12,562 nucleotides of DNA from Megasphaera sp. UBA5897 (GCA_002431345.1 DJEN01000083.1:1-12562); one strand, 5' to 3'; shown: positions 4,703 to 12,562, counted from the first letter of the stretch. The notes: generated by a model not told the origin, from the sequence alone. Made by a program: numbers and translations.

Positions 4703-5735
4703 TGATAATCACCTCAGTACAATGCGCCATCTGTTCCGCTGTAACGCTGACTAGGGTGGTACTCCCGTTGATGGATAGTAATTCGTAGTCGCTAACACCA
4801 CAGCTGGCATCTTCCAAAATCAGCTTTCCTAGCATAGCACAAGTGACGCGAAGATTGTCGAACCGATGAGAAGCGAAATATGTATTGATAAGATTCTGGA
4901 TGGCTGTGGCACTGGCGTTTTTACTATCAAGCGGCTTGATAGCCACTTTGATGTTAAAGATAACAGGCGCCGCCACTGTAACCGTCGCTCCAATAGGACG
5001 GACGCTTTCAATGTATGATAAAACCTTGTTTTGTAAATCGCTGGACGCAGGATTACCATTGGTATCCGTAATCAGCACCTTCACGGTTCCGTTACCATTC
5101 CAAAGCGGCAAAACAATCGCTTTGCCGACCCCGGCGACGGATGTCGCCCACTGGAGGTATTCATTTCTATTTCCCGATGTTGCAGGCTGCTGCACTTTAA
5201 AGATAAGACGGTTAAACAGTGAATCATCATCTTCTTCATCAAAGCCATCATGCATCGCATCGGCATTAGTAACGCTGCTAATACCGGGGATAGACATTGG
5301 AATTTTCGTAACAGTTTTTGCCGCAACATTGCCTACGATTCCGGGTGTTGTACATTCTACCGGTATGTTCCCTGTTTTAGATATGGTTACCGCTGTAGTG
5401 GTTTGGAATGAGATGCCTGTTTCAGTCTGAAAAATACTGCCAAGCGGGACAACACCATTTCCGCTAACAGTCACAGTCCCGACAGCACGAACCGCATTTT
5501 TTCGAAAAATACCATGCTCTTCTGCCCGCATTTCCAAATATTCGCCCCAGCTTGACCGGGCAAAGGCTGCTTTATAAGCTTGCTCCAATTCCACTTCTGT
5601 TTTGGCGAACTCAATGCTGTTTGCCGCTAACGAATCATATGTAAACGTTCCTTCATAGCTAGATACTTTCCCCCCAACATTTTGCTGGAGTTCGGCTAAG
5701 ATATTTCCTTGTTCACGTGCTTCATACATCAACAT
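4695..5735 (-). CDS. baseplate J family protein (XkdT-like)
   Basis: A 346-residue baseplate wedge protein, the Mu gp47/P2 gpJ/PBSX XkdT class that forms the ring around the tail hub and starts sheath contraction. Diagnostic features are SWGEYLEMRAEEHGI (62-76), a beta-rich middle with PLGSIFQTETG (97-107) and TPGIVGNVAA (130-139), then DEEDDDSLFNRL (166-177), SGNRNEYLQWA (187-197), and RPIGA (246-250), which all occur in this order in the family. Length is normal. GGGAGGTG lies very close to the first ATG at 5735; the second ATG at 5729 (starting MYEAREQGN) has better spacing and may be the true start. It overlaps the DUF2634 gene by 14 bases or fewer. Confidence 0.93.
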   Translation of the reverse strand: MLMYEAREQGNILAELQQNVGGKVSSYEGTFTYDSLAANSIEFAKTEVELEQAYKAAFARSSWGEYLEMRAEEHGIFRKNAVRAVGTVTVSGNGVVPLGSIFQTETGISFQTTTAVTISKTGNIPVECTTPGIVGNVAAKTVTKIPMSIPGISSVTNADAMHDGFDEEDDDSLFNRLIFKVQQPATSGNRNEYLQWATSVAGVGKAIVLPLWNGNGTVKVLITDTNGNPASSDLQNKVLSYIESVRPIGATVTVAAPVIFNIKVAIKPLDSKNASATAIQNLINTYFASHRFDNLRVTCAMLGKLILEDASCGVSDYELLSINGSTTLVSVTAEQMAHCTEVIING

Positions 5736-6147
5736 TCACCTCCCCATAAATTGTCGTCAGTTTGATGGATATGTTTACTGTGTCTCCTTTATGTACGACA
5801 TCAATACTATCAAGGCTCTTGATATACGGATTTACCATCAGGCATTCAATAATAACGCGCTTAATTTCACTGTATCGCTGTTGCACGCTCATGACTTTAC
5901 CAATGAACGGACGTAGTTCAATACCGTACTGCCAGCTATACGCCAAATAGCGGAAGCGTTCTGTACTAAGAGCCTTGTAGGTCCATATCTTTATTGCGTC
6001 ATCGCCTTCGACTATCCGATGCTTTCCTTCGGTATCATAGAGAAAACAGTTATTTTCAAAGTCCCATGCGTATTCCTTTGGTGCTGGCAAATCCGACGTA
6101 TATGTATTGGCTGAAACAGTCCCAGTAAACGGATATTCCACACTCAT
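5722..6147 (-). CDS. baseplate protein, DUF2634 family (XkdS/gp25-like)
   Basis: A 141-residue protein with the pattern of the XkdS/DUF2634 group, related to the gp25-like lysozyme-fold baseplate wedge component that bridges sheath and baseplate. Visible marks are YAWDFENNCFL near residue 26, IKIWTYKALSTERFRYLAYS (about 49-68), YGIELRPFIG (about 74-83) and a C-terminal beta segment (VNISIKLTTIYGEVNVDV). The ATG at 6147 overlaps the stop of the DUF2577 gene as ATGA. It directly precedes baseplate J, the usual xkdR-xkdS-xkdT-xkdU order of PBSX-type tails. Confidence 0.88.
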   Translation of the reverse strand: MSVEYPFTGTVSANTYTSDLPAPKEYAWDFENNCFLYDTEGKHRIVEGDDAIKIWTYKALSTERFRYLAYSWQYGIELRPFIGKVMSVQQRYSEIKRVIIECLMVNPYIKSLDSIDVVHKGDTVNISIKLTTIYGEVNVDV

Positions 6148-6545
6148 AATTTCACCCCGCTGTCTGCCAGCCAGTAGAGCTGCTCGTTCTGGCCATAGAT
6201 TGGTATAAGCAAAACAAGCGTTCCCGGCTTTAGCGTATCAGTCCACGTTTCGTCATTATCAATTGGATGGTTGTGACTTTCATACGCAGCTTCCCCAGAG
6301 CCTCCAGCCCGGTTGCTGGTTTCCCCTACCATATGGCGGGTATAGCCTGGTAGCAGATATCGTGAGCAATACACGTCTTTAGCTGTAATTTCGATATTGT
6401 TTATCTTAATAACTAAATTTGGTGGCGGAGTATCAACGATGCCTACCTGCGCGCCGCGCGGCAGTTCCGACCGCACAATACCATGCATGGTATCAACAAT
6501 TCGGGCCATAGACTGTGACGCCGACGGGATTTGAGTACTATTCAT
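6144..6545 (-). CDS. DUF2577 family phage protein (XkdR-like)
   Basis: A 133-residue protein, MNSTQIPSASQSMARIVDTM at the N-terminus. PPPNLVIKINNIEITAKDVY (about 40-59) and the C-terminal LKPGTLVLLIPIYGQNEQLYWLAD form the small beta-barrel (OB-like) typical of DUF2577, a baseplate or spike-adjacent protein found between the hub (XkdQ) and DUF2634 (XkdS). A central HNHP (about 91-94) lies in a Gly/Ser/Asn-rich loop. The ATG at 6545 has AAGGAGG at good spacing, and is the only clear non-overlapping junction in the upstream part of this operon (18 bases after the hub stop). Confidence 0.85.
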   Translation of the reverse strand: MNSTQIPSASQSMARIVDTMHGIVRSELPRGAQVGIVDTPPPNLVIKINNIEITAKDVYCSRYLLPGYTRHMVGETSNRAGGSGEAAYESHNHPIDNDETWTDTLKPGTLVLLIPIYGQNEQLYWLADSGVKL

Positions 6546-6563
6546 AAATTATCTGCCTCCTTA

Positions 6564-8477
6564 TTACGTCTTTTGCTGAACGCGAATAACCTTATCAGGC
6601 ATAGAACCATAATCAGAGACACTGCCGCGATGAATCATACGATAACCTGCTTTCGTTGAGTTATCCCAGCAACCGCCGCTACCGTCACAAACACCACAAT
6701 GCCTGCCGCTCCAGATGCAAATATCGCCCGGGCTGGCGTAGCCATTCCATTCTTCTTCAACATAACCATTGGCCGCACACCAGTTTTCTAACCCATCAAC
6801 ACTTTCAATGCTTGAATTTGCCAAGTTTACGAAATCAGAATTGTACTGTGCAGCAAACGTCTTGACTGCCCGTACACAGCCATTGTCCCCGAATGATGCG
6901 CCTTCCAGATTGGCTGCCGCTTCTGTAACAAGAGACAAATCAGCTCTAATAGTTGCCGTTCCACGCTTATACCGCGGCGTTTCCATTCCGATTTCACCGC
7001 TGTCAATGCTGGCTTTGACGGATTCTGCTGCAGCAGCGCGGCCTCCTTCTGCATAACTGTCTTCCCCGGAGCGTTCAATGTTTTGATTGAACCAATCCGC
7101 AGCCGCTGCAGGAGAGCTGTCCGGAATCTGGCTTCGTAAGTCGCCATTTTCCACCATCGTGACATAATAAATCTGATTTTGGTTGTTGTACGGCTCCATA
7201 TTATGCTCTTGGCAATATTCAACATACTTAGGCCAGCGGTCTTCATTATCAAGCTGAAAAAGTCCTGTATGGCTGCCATTTGAAGCCTTCGGGTCGTAGC
7301 TGTTATCTTCCTTGCGAATATTACCTAAGATGCCTGCCGCTTGATTATCCGTAAAACCTAAAGAGCGCATATAGCTGTATGCCCCTTGTTCACTTTGCGA
7401 GTATTGCCCGGTACCATATTGAGATTCTTTCGGTTTGTCCTCTTTATTCATGATATTCTCAAATTCAATTTCAAGCCGCATTTCATGAATACCGTTTTCG
7501 AAAGTGTGGGTATCCGATTTAATCCAAAAATTACCGCTCAATTCTGTCAAAATATCATTAATTTGAATGGAATACGAAGATTTTGCCGCATAGTTTCCTA
7601 TCATTTGGATAACACCGGATCGTTCCGGCCCTTTGAAAAGTTTATTGATTTCCGTTTGAACATTATCGTTTGGATTCGTCTTATAGACATCTTGAACCAT
7701 AGAATATTTCTTAATCCAATCATCTTTTGTCTGGTAGCCCGTGACATTGCCCTGCTGGTCTGTAATCATAACACTGTCAACAAGGTCCTCGATGGATTCC
7801 CGATACTGGCTGTTTTCAATGTTTGTAAACTGATTGGCTTCCATGCCTTCGATAAGCTCACCCTTCTTGATAACGTCCAGCTCATTCCCACGCATTACCG
7901 GATGAAAAAGGACATCCGGCTCCTCTTTATTTGCCTTGCTGGCATTGATTTGATTGGCTGCATCCGTATAGGCAATCATAATAATCTGGTATCCTGTCTT
8001 TTCTTGGGCAATAAACGATGTTTTCTTTCCTGTTTCTGCCAGTTTACCTACTTTAATGCCTAGTTCACTGCATACTGCTTTAGTAATATCTTCAGCCAGC
8101 ATATCCGTGAATTTCCGTGTCGTTTTTGAGCGGCAAAGAATAAACAGATTATCATACGCCGTAACGGTCACCGTGGACTGCTGCACGTCTTTCTCAATGT
8201 CATAAACATTGCCTTGAAACTGCAGGTTTCCATCTTCGTCATAGCCATAAACGGTTTCACCACAGTTGACAACATAATTCGGCAGGTTAGGGTCTCTGGC
8301 GTCCTGCACATATGAAAAAACAAGTTTTCGGGCAACATTTAACCGAGAGCCTTCCCAAGTAATTTTCCCTGTAATGAGCTGAGAAATATCATCCATCGAC
8401 TCTGTCTGTTTAGTCGTTGTTTTTCCATCCTTGTCTTTCGTTGTTTCTGTCTTGATGCTCTTGTGTTTAATAATCAA
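6564..8477 (-). CDS. tail hub protein (XkdQ-like) fused to two murein hydrolase domains
   Basis: A 637-residue fusion. Residues about 28-345 resemble the XkdQ/gp27-type hub at the tail tip (ITGKITWEGSRLNVARKL, then GETVYGYDEDGNLQFQG, ELSGNFWIKSDTHTF). Residues about 365-490 resemble phage tail lysozyme: LGFTDNQAAGILGNIRKED has the GILGN signature with candidate catalytic E390, followed by GLFQLD. Residues about 525-637 look like a CHAP/NlpC-type Cys-His peptidase: C534 in NGCVRAVKTFA, GDICIWSGRHCG with H593, then GGCWDNS. The hub would cut both glycan and peptide links when DNA is injected. The start is a TTG at 8477 overlapping the upstream stop (TTGA); no ATG lies nearer than Met28, and the ribosome binding site is weak. 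Domain calls are from motifs; the peptidase family is the least certain. Confidence 0.85.
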   Translation of the reverse strand: MIIKHKSIKTETTKDKDGKTTTKQTESMDDISQLITGKITWEGSRLNVARKLVFSYVQDARDPNLPNYVVNCGETVYGYDEDGNLQFQGNVYDIEKDVQQSTVTVTAYDNLFILCRSKTTRKFTDMLAEDITKAVCSELGIKVGKLAETGKKTSFIAQEKTGYQIIMIAYTDAANQINASKANKEEPDVLFHPVMRGNELDVIKKGELIEGMEANQFTNIENSQYRESIEDLVDSVMITDQQGNVTGYQTKDDWIKKYSMVQDVYKTNPNDNVQTEINKLFKGPERSGVIQMIGNYAAKSSYSIQINDILTELSGNFWIKSDTHTFENGIHEMRLEIEFENIMNKEDKPKESQYGTGQYSQSEQGAYSYMRSLGFTDNQAAGILGNIRKEDNSYDPKASNGSHTGLFQLDNEDRWPKYVEYCQEHNMEPYNNQNQIYYVTMVENGDLRSQIPDSSPAAAADWFNQNIERSGEDSYAEGGRAAAAESVKASIDSGEIGMETPRYKRGTATIRADLSLVTEAAANLEGASFGDNGCVRAVKTFAAQYNSDFVNLANSSIESVDGLENWCAANGYVEEEWNGYASPGDICIWSGRHCGVCDGSGGCWDNSTKAGYRMIHRGSVSDYGSMPDKVIRVQQKT

Positions 8478-9214
8478 TTCTTAATCACCCATTTCCGGAT
8501 GTCGTTCGCATGATTGATAGCCAAGTTCTTCAAGTTATTACTTTTGACGATACGGCGCCAATGATTGTAATCCCCATAAGCTTTCTTGGCCACGTCCATA
8601 ACATCGCAGGCCTTTTGAAAAAGGGCTTTCCCTTTATTGACATTCGCTTGTTCTTCCTTTATTTTCTGATCCAAATCAACAGGCCGGACTTTGAGGCCTG
8701 TTGTATCGTCAAGCGGTTTATCGTTGTTAGCTGTCGGCACATTTAGCTCTTTGTATTCTGTAAAATTGAGCGTGTAATAGATATCACGGCTGCCATCCTG
8801 CTCCCAATAAGAAAACTCCATGATAGCCATCTGTAAATTAACAGGTGAATCCGTAATAATGACACGCACCGGCTTGCGTGCTGCCTTCCATTCCGTAATT
8901 TTTTCAACGCATGCCGTTGGTTCTAAGATGTCACCAACAACAAAAGGATAATCATGTGATGTCGATGGGAAAAAACCAGAAAAAGATAACGTTCGTGCTT
9001 TCGGCATCCCAAATACTAAAGCCTCCCCGACTTGGGTAATATCGACTACTTTATTCTTCTGCCCATCGCCAATACTATATTTTGCTGGCGTAACCGGTAT
9101 GATGAGTTTTCCTGTCGGACCTTCAAGGATAATCTGACGACGGGCACCGCTGCCGCCGGATGAAAAAATGGCAGACAATATTTCTATTGTGTTTCCTAAT
9201 TTTCCAAGTCCCAT
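8474..9214 (-). CDS. XkdP-like tail protein with degenerate C-terminal LysM
   Basis: A 246-residue protein between tape measure and hub, the position of XkdP (gp53/LysM baseplate connector class) in PBSX-type tails. Residues about 25-160 form a beta-rich domain (EGPTGKLIIPVTPAKY, FGMPKARTLSFSGFFPS, RVIITDSPVNLQMAIMEFSY, YYTLNFTEYKEL), which matches the family. A charged linker follows (164-195). Residues about 203-246 keep the LysM outline (AKKAYGDYNHWRRIVKSNN, then ANDIRKWVI) but lack the usual opening V-x-x-GDTL and the Pro/Gly turn before the last strand. The TAATG overlap with the tape measure stop couples translation. The role is probably structural; LysM binding activity may have been lost. 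Confidence 0.82.
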   Translation of the reverse strand: MGLGKLGNTIEILSAIFSSGGSGARRQIILEGPTGKLIIPVTPAKYSIGDGQKNKVVDITQVGEALVFGMPKARTLSFSGFFPSTSHDYPFVVGDILEPTACVEKITEWKAARKPVRVIITDSPVNLQMAIMEFSYWEQDGSRDIYYTLNFTEYKELNVPTANNDKPLDDTTGLKVRPVDLDQKIKEEQANVNKGKALFQKACDVMDVAKKAYGDYNHWRRIVKSNNLKNLAINHANDIRKWVIKN

Positions 9215-12141
9215 TAATAAGCTCCTCCATAATTTAGGCTGCTTTGTGAAATGAATTTAGCCAGTTTATACGCAATCCGGTCGATGTCAGCTTCTTCACG
9301 AACATAGAAGGTATTCCCCTTGACCACGACCGGCCCGCTGCTGCTTGAAAGGCTGCTGCTAATTTCAGCCTGTATCATCCGTTCTGTCGTGGCATGCGGG
9401 TAGATACGGCTTCCCTGCGGCAAGTCAACGATTTCACCGCCTCGTTCATTGATTTCTGTCCAGCCGCCGGAAAAGTACGTTGAACCCGTAGCATTATGGC
9501 CAAAAACACTCCCTACATCGAAATGGAAAGAACTGGCCGAAGAACGAATATCGGCAAATCCTTCCTGAATATCTGTCCAGGCACTGTGTGCCCGCTCGGA
9601 AAGCGGTCCCCATACATTTTCCTCAAACCATCCCGTAATTCCATTCCAGGCAGTCTCTGCATCTGATGCTGCCGAAGAAAAGGCATTTGAGATATCACTT
9701 TTTAGGCTGTTGGCACCACTGCTGACTTTGTTCCAAGTGTTGCCAGCCCAATCTCCTAAATCGTCCAAGTAACCGCCGGCTGTAGTTTCCGCATCAGCAA
9801 AGGCCTGGCTCCATTCTGCATTCTTCTCTTCAGCAACCTGGCAAATTAACCGCCAAGTGCCTGAGCCTGCCTGTTTAACGCTTTCCCAAGAGTCTGCCAT
9901 CCCTTGACTAAGGGAATTTTGCCTTTCTTCCAGCCAGTCGGCCGTATTGTCAAAAACTTCACGCCACTGCGCATTCTTTTCGGAAAACTTCTGCGTAATA
10001 GAATCCCAATTAATACCTTGGAAAGCCGCAGCAATCTTCTGGCCCAGCCAGTCTCCGCCAAGTCCGCCTGCAATGCCGCCGATAACACCACCGATGGCGG
10101 CCCCGGCAGCCGTACCCGCTCCAGGGGCAGCAACACTACCAATACCGGCGCCTACCTTTGCTCCCAACAGCCCGCCCGCCTTCATGCCGGCAAAGCCACC
10201 CGCAAGCCCGGCCGCGTCTCGCCCTAACGTCGAGAGCTTCTCGTCTTCCGGGGCATAGGCAACGTCCAGCCCCATACCAACCGCACCCAGTGCTGCTCCA
10301 ATCCACGGCAAGCGTTTTAGCCAGCCACCCATTCGGGACAAGGGTCCTGTTTTAGGCGTTCCCTTTGGGGTACCTGGTGCAGGCGTTCCTGGGCCAGGTG
10401 TTGGCGCTCCAGGTACTTCTGATGGAGTCGGTGTGGTTCCTTTACTGTTAATAATGACATTGGTCGCTGTAACCATCATATCTTTGACGGATGATGTACT
10501 CGGCAAGCCATTTATTGGTATATCTTTGGGCAGCCCTTTCGGGATACCTTGAACAGCGTCTTTGACTTTCTTGGCGAGGTCATAAATTTTCTTCAGGCCA
10601 AAGACAAGCGCACCTCCGGCCAGTATCGAGCCTATGCCGTCAAAGGCTAAAAACTTGTTTTTCAGGTCATTGATGCCTTCGCCAATCAAGGCCAAAATAG
10701 AACGAATCCCAAGGCCATTCTTTTCTACATTGCCACTAAAATGGCTCAAAAGTTTATCCGCTTCTTGGATAAAATCGCGCAGGCTAGTACTGGCTTTCCC
10801 TTTCATCAGTGACATCGTAAACGCATCCCAGTCGCCAGACAGATATTCTAAATCGCCCCGCAAATTATCCATACGAATAGCAGCCATTTTCTTGGCAGCA
10901 CCTGTTGATTTATCAATGGCATTAGCCAGCGAGTTATATTTTTCATCAGTTTCGTTGACTATCCCCAGCAGACCCGACATCCCAGCATCGCCAGCCAGCG
11001 CCTTTGCTACTTGTCCCTGCTCTGCTGGGGTCAGCGTCTTAAATCCTTTTCGGATATCTGACAAGATGTCACGCAATGGCCGCATTTTTCCCTCGGTATC
11101 GGTAAGGGATATGCCGAGTTTATCCATAGCCGCGGCCGCTTCCGGCGGCTGGGATATCATTCGAGTAAAAAGTTCTCGGAGCCCGGTGCCTGCCTGCTCC
11201 CCTTTAATGCCAGCGTCAGCCATCGCACCAATCGCCAGCGCTGTATCCTGAATGCTGTACCCTAAAGCGCCTGCCAGCGGTGCAACATACTGAAATGTAT
11301 AGCCCATTCTTCCGACATTCGTATTTGAACTGGTTGCTGCGGCGGCTAAAACATCAGAGAACATAGTTGCATCTGAAGCAGACAGTTTAAACGAGGTCAT
11401 AGCATCTGTTACAATGTCAGACACGCGCCCTAAATCTTCACCGGATGCAGCGGCTAGATTCATAACGCCAGGAAGCCCGGCAATCATCTCGTCCGTTTTC
11501 CAGCCTGCCATGCCCATGTATTCCAAAGCCTGCGCCGACTCTTTAGCCGAGAATTTTGTTTCTGCGCCCATACGCATAGCGGAATCTGTTAAACGTTGGA
11601 ATTCATCATCAGTTGCCCCGGAAATAGCCTTGACAGCACTCATTTCCTGCTCAAAATCCATATAACCTTTTATTGCATCATAGACACCAAAACCAATACC
11701 CGCAACGCCTGCCATTTGCATGCTGGTCCCCATGAGCATCCCACCAGCCATGCCGGATAGTGTATTTTTCACGTTTTGCAGGTTATTATCTTTTAATGCG
11801 TTAGCCTTTACGTTTAGCGCTACGGTATACGCCTTGCCTTGCAACCCGGTCAGTTCCGATTTTACTTTGTTAATTTTCTCCGTGGCATTGTCTTTAGCGC
11901 GGATAGTTGCTTCATAGACACCGCGGATACCTTGAAATGAGCGTTTTGCTCGATCAGCTTGCCCTGCTGCCTTGACGGCTTCTGTTCCGGCCTTTCCTAG
12001 TCCTGCTGCCGCTGTATCTGAGGCAGCACCTGTGCCTTTCAGGGTTTCTGTCAGACCTTTGAAGCCGCTGCGCGCTTTATTCACTTCCGCGGTAAACTGG
12101 TCTTTTAATTCCAGCGTCGCACTTAGTACGTAGTTACTCAT
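9214..12141 (-). CDS. tail tape measure protein (TP901 family)
   Basis: A 975-residue protein that sets tail length and is ejected ahead of the DNA. Residues about 165-365 are the TP901 core (AVKAISGATDDEFQRL, ETKFSAKESAQALEYMGMAG, GYTFQYVAPLAGALGYS, AGIKGEQAGTGLRELF). The N-terminus is a helical coiled coil with Ala-rich heptads. A membrane-like stretch at 485-520 is followed by an unusual Pro/Thr/Gly linker (571-600), then a Gly/Ala-rich hydrophobic block (643-705) that could insert into the host membrane, Trp-spaced helices (711-850), and the conserved C-terminal motif GSTYFSGGWTEINERGGEIV with LPQGSRIYPH (886-916). The start ATG at 12141 overlaps the frameshifted chaperone stop as ATGA. 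Confidence 0.95.
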   Translation of the reverse strand: MSNYVLSATLELKDQFTAEVNKARSGFKGLTETLKGTGAASDTAAAGLGKAGTEAVKAAGQADRAKRSFQGIRGVYEATIRAKDNATEKINKVKSELTGLQGKAYTVALNVKANALKDNNLQNVKNTLSGMAGGMLMGTSMQMAGVAGIGFGVYDAIKGYMDFEQEMSAVKAISGATDDEFQRLTDSAMRMGAETKFSAKESAQALEYMGMAGWKTDEMIAGLPGVMNLAAASGEDLGRVSDIVTDAMTSFKLSASDATMFSDVLAAAATSSNTNVGRMGYTFQYVAPLAGALGYSIQDTALAIGAMADAGIKGEQAGTGLRELFTRMISQPPEAAAAMDKLGISLTDTEGKMRPLRDILSDIRKGFKTLTPAEQGQVAKALAGDAGMSGLLGIVNETDEKYNSLANAIDKSTGAAKKMAAIRMDNLRGDLEYLSGDWDAFTMSLMKGKASTSLRDFIQEADKLLSHFSGNVEKNGLGIRSILALIGEGINDLKNKFLAFDGIGSILAGGALVFGLKKIYDLAKKVKDAVQGIPKGLPKDIPINGLPSTSSVKDMMVTATNVIINSKGTTPTPSEVPGAPTPGPGTPAPGTPKGTPKTGPLSRMGGWLKRLPWIGAALGAVGMGLDVAYAPEDEKLSTLGRDAAGLAGGFAGMKAGGLLGAKVGAGIGSVAAPGAGTAAGAAIGGVIGGIAGGLGGDWLGQKIAAAFQGINWDSITQKFSEKNAQWREVFDNTADWLEERQNSLSQGMADSWESVKQAGSGTWRLICQVAEEKNAEWSQAFADAETTAGGYLDDLGDWAGNTWNKVSSGANSLKSDISNAFSSAASDAETAWNGITGWFEENVWGPLSERAHSAWTDIQEGFADIRSSASSFHFDVGSVFGHNATGSTYFSGGWTEINERGGEIVDLPQGSRIYPHATTERMIQAEISSSLSSSSGPVVVKGNTFYVREEADIDRIAYKLAKFISQSSLNYGGAY

Positions 12142-12317
12142 GGCCTAACAGTCCCCTTTCCTGCCAATGCCAAGTCCAGCTCTCGCTTTTGTTCAAGACA
12201 AATGGCTTCATAACAAAAAATCTTTTCCAGCTTGTTCAATCCAAAAAACCAATCCAATGTATGCCCTCTGAGGACTAAGAAAGCTGCCGCAGCCGCTTCC
12301 CAGTCCTCCTGTATTAG
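12138..12317 (-). CDS. -1 frameshift extension of the tail chaperone (gpGT-like)
   Basis: After the heptamer A AAA AAC, the -1 frame continues 59 codons without a stop, from CTA at 12317 through LIQEDWEAAAAAFLVLRG, LDWFFGLNKLEKIF, and LEQKRELDLALAGKG to a TGA at 12140-12138 that overlaps the tape measure ATG. It contains no ATG, GTG start with spacing, or Met, so it is very unlikely to be a separate gene although an AGGAGG lies nearby. It is best read as the T part of a G/GT pair: the fused minor product binds the tape measure and guides tail tube assembly, as in lambda. Position, length and codon phase all fit; the frameshift itself is inferred. Confidence 0.75.
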   Translation of the reverse strand, partial: LIQEDWEAAAAAFLVLRGHTLDWFFGLNKLEKIFCYEAICLEQKRELDLALAGKGTVRP

Positions 12318-12562
12318 TTTTTTACGTCTTCATGTACCTTAGCATCAATGTTTTTGCCATACCCCGACAGCTGCGAAATCTTGCGGGCAATGGCTGGGAC
12401 TTCGCCAGCGTCAAAGAGTTTATCAACAATGTCTGTCGGTTCCGCACAGCCATATGCCTGCTGCAGCGTAGCATCTTTCAAATCCGGCTCAACAACTGTA
12501 TTTAGAATACAGTATTCATCAGAGCCTTCGGTAATGGCCATAATGTCTGCCATAAGACCTTT
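12314..12562 (-). CDS. tail assembly chaperone, XkdN-like (5' end outside window)
   Basis: The visible 82 codons include MADIMAITEGSDEYCILNTV, EPDLKDATLQQAYGC, EPTDIVDKLFDAGEVPAIA and a final KISQLSGYG, ending KVHEDVKN. The pattern of a YG-x-x-EP element, an L-x-x-GE element and a C-terminal LSGY/F-KN matches the C-terminal part of XkdN-type chaperones, which are about 140 residues. The frame remains open to the edge through three more codons (KGL), so the ATG at 12553 may be internal; if it is the start, AAAGG lies just before it. It acts in the cytoplasm during tail assembly, keeping the tape measure soluble. Its last codons carry the slippery heptamer. Confidence 0.85.
   Translation of the reverse strand, partial: KGLMADIMAITEGSDEYCILNTVVEPDLKDATLQQAYGCAEPTDIVDKLFDAGEVPAIARKISQLSGYGKNIDAKVHEDVKN
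12317..12323 (-). promoter_or_regulatory. -1 programmed frameshift heptamer A AAA AAC
   Basis: On the minus strand the chaperone ends GTA AAA AAC TAA, i.e. a canonical X XXY YYZ slippery heptamer in the correct codon phase, with the zero-frame stop directly after it. A slip of one base back gives AAA AAA then CTA, and opens the 59-codon extension. AGGAGG lies only about five bases downstream of the heptamer, rather than at the upstream position where SD-like stimulators usually sit. Confidence 0.75.

Noticed and set aside
4885..5430. A 181-residue plus-strand frame opposite baseplate J
   Set aside because: Antisense to the conserved motifs of baseplate J; no independent support.
7386..8063. 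A 225-residue plus-strand frame opposite the hub gene
   Set aside because: Phe/Ile/Asn-rich antisense shadow; the minus-strand hub has recognisable domains throughout.
10042..10208. Gly/Ala-rich repeat in the tape measure gene as a separate holin-like or membrane gene
   Set aside because: It is in frame within the continuous 975-residue tape measure protein, where such hydrophobic blocks are common.
1..12562. tRNA genes, CRISPR arrays and insertion sequences
   Set aside because: Looked for and not seen: no regularly spaced repeats, no transposase, no tRNA-like cloverleaf recognised by eye.

Overview
The window is the tail-to-lysis part of a prophage with a contractile, PBSX/Mu-like (myovirus) tail. 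The host is probably a low-to-mid GC Bacillota. AGGAGG-type ribosome binding sites are strong, and the tail proteins are of the Xkd type. The recombinase's N-terminus suggests Negativicutes, but that is only an impression. No host gene, tRNA, rRNA or CRISPR array is visible.

Layout, read in the direction of late transcription (minus strand, right to left): an XkdN-like tail assembly chaperone cut by the window edge, with a -1 slippery heptamer and a downstream frameshift extension (12562-12138); tape measure protein (12141-9214); LysM-like XkdP-type protein (9214-8474); a long baseplate hub carrying two predicted murein hydrolase domains (8477-6564); DUF2577, DUF2634, baseplate J and DUF2313 baseplate proteins (6545-4061); and a tail fibre (4059-3031). 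Almost every junction overlaps by 1-14 bases, which fits one translationally coupled operon. After an interruption (below) the same strand resumes with a small acidic protein, a Cys-rich mini-protein missed by size cut-offs, a membrane coiled-coil protein, a holin-like protein and an amidase endolysin running off the left edge (1303-1).

The notable part is 1347-3262. The tail fibre has a constant part of about 266 residues that reaches a Gln-Trp codon pair inside the motif ACAGTGGG. Three alternative C-terminal ends follow, each opening with the same motif in the same codon phase: cassette 1 (fused and expressed, 76 codons), cassette 2 (silent, same strand, 69 codons) and cassette 3 (silent, OPPOSITE strand, 73 codons, no start codon). 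Cassettes 2 and 3 meet tail to tail. A complete tyrosine recombinase (R202, H289, R292, H315, Y325) is encoded beside them on the plus strand. This is best read as a small shufflon: inversion between oppositely oriented sites would swap the receptor-binding tip of the phage tail and so change host range. The same logic operates in the Gin/Cin systems of Mu/P1 tail fibres and the Rci shufflon of R64 pilV, but here it sits in the late operon of a Gram-positive-type prophage.

The inversion itself is inferred from one static sequence. The orientation, phase and motif identity of the three cassettes are seen directly.
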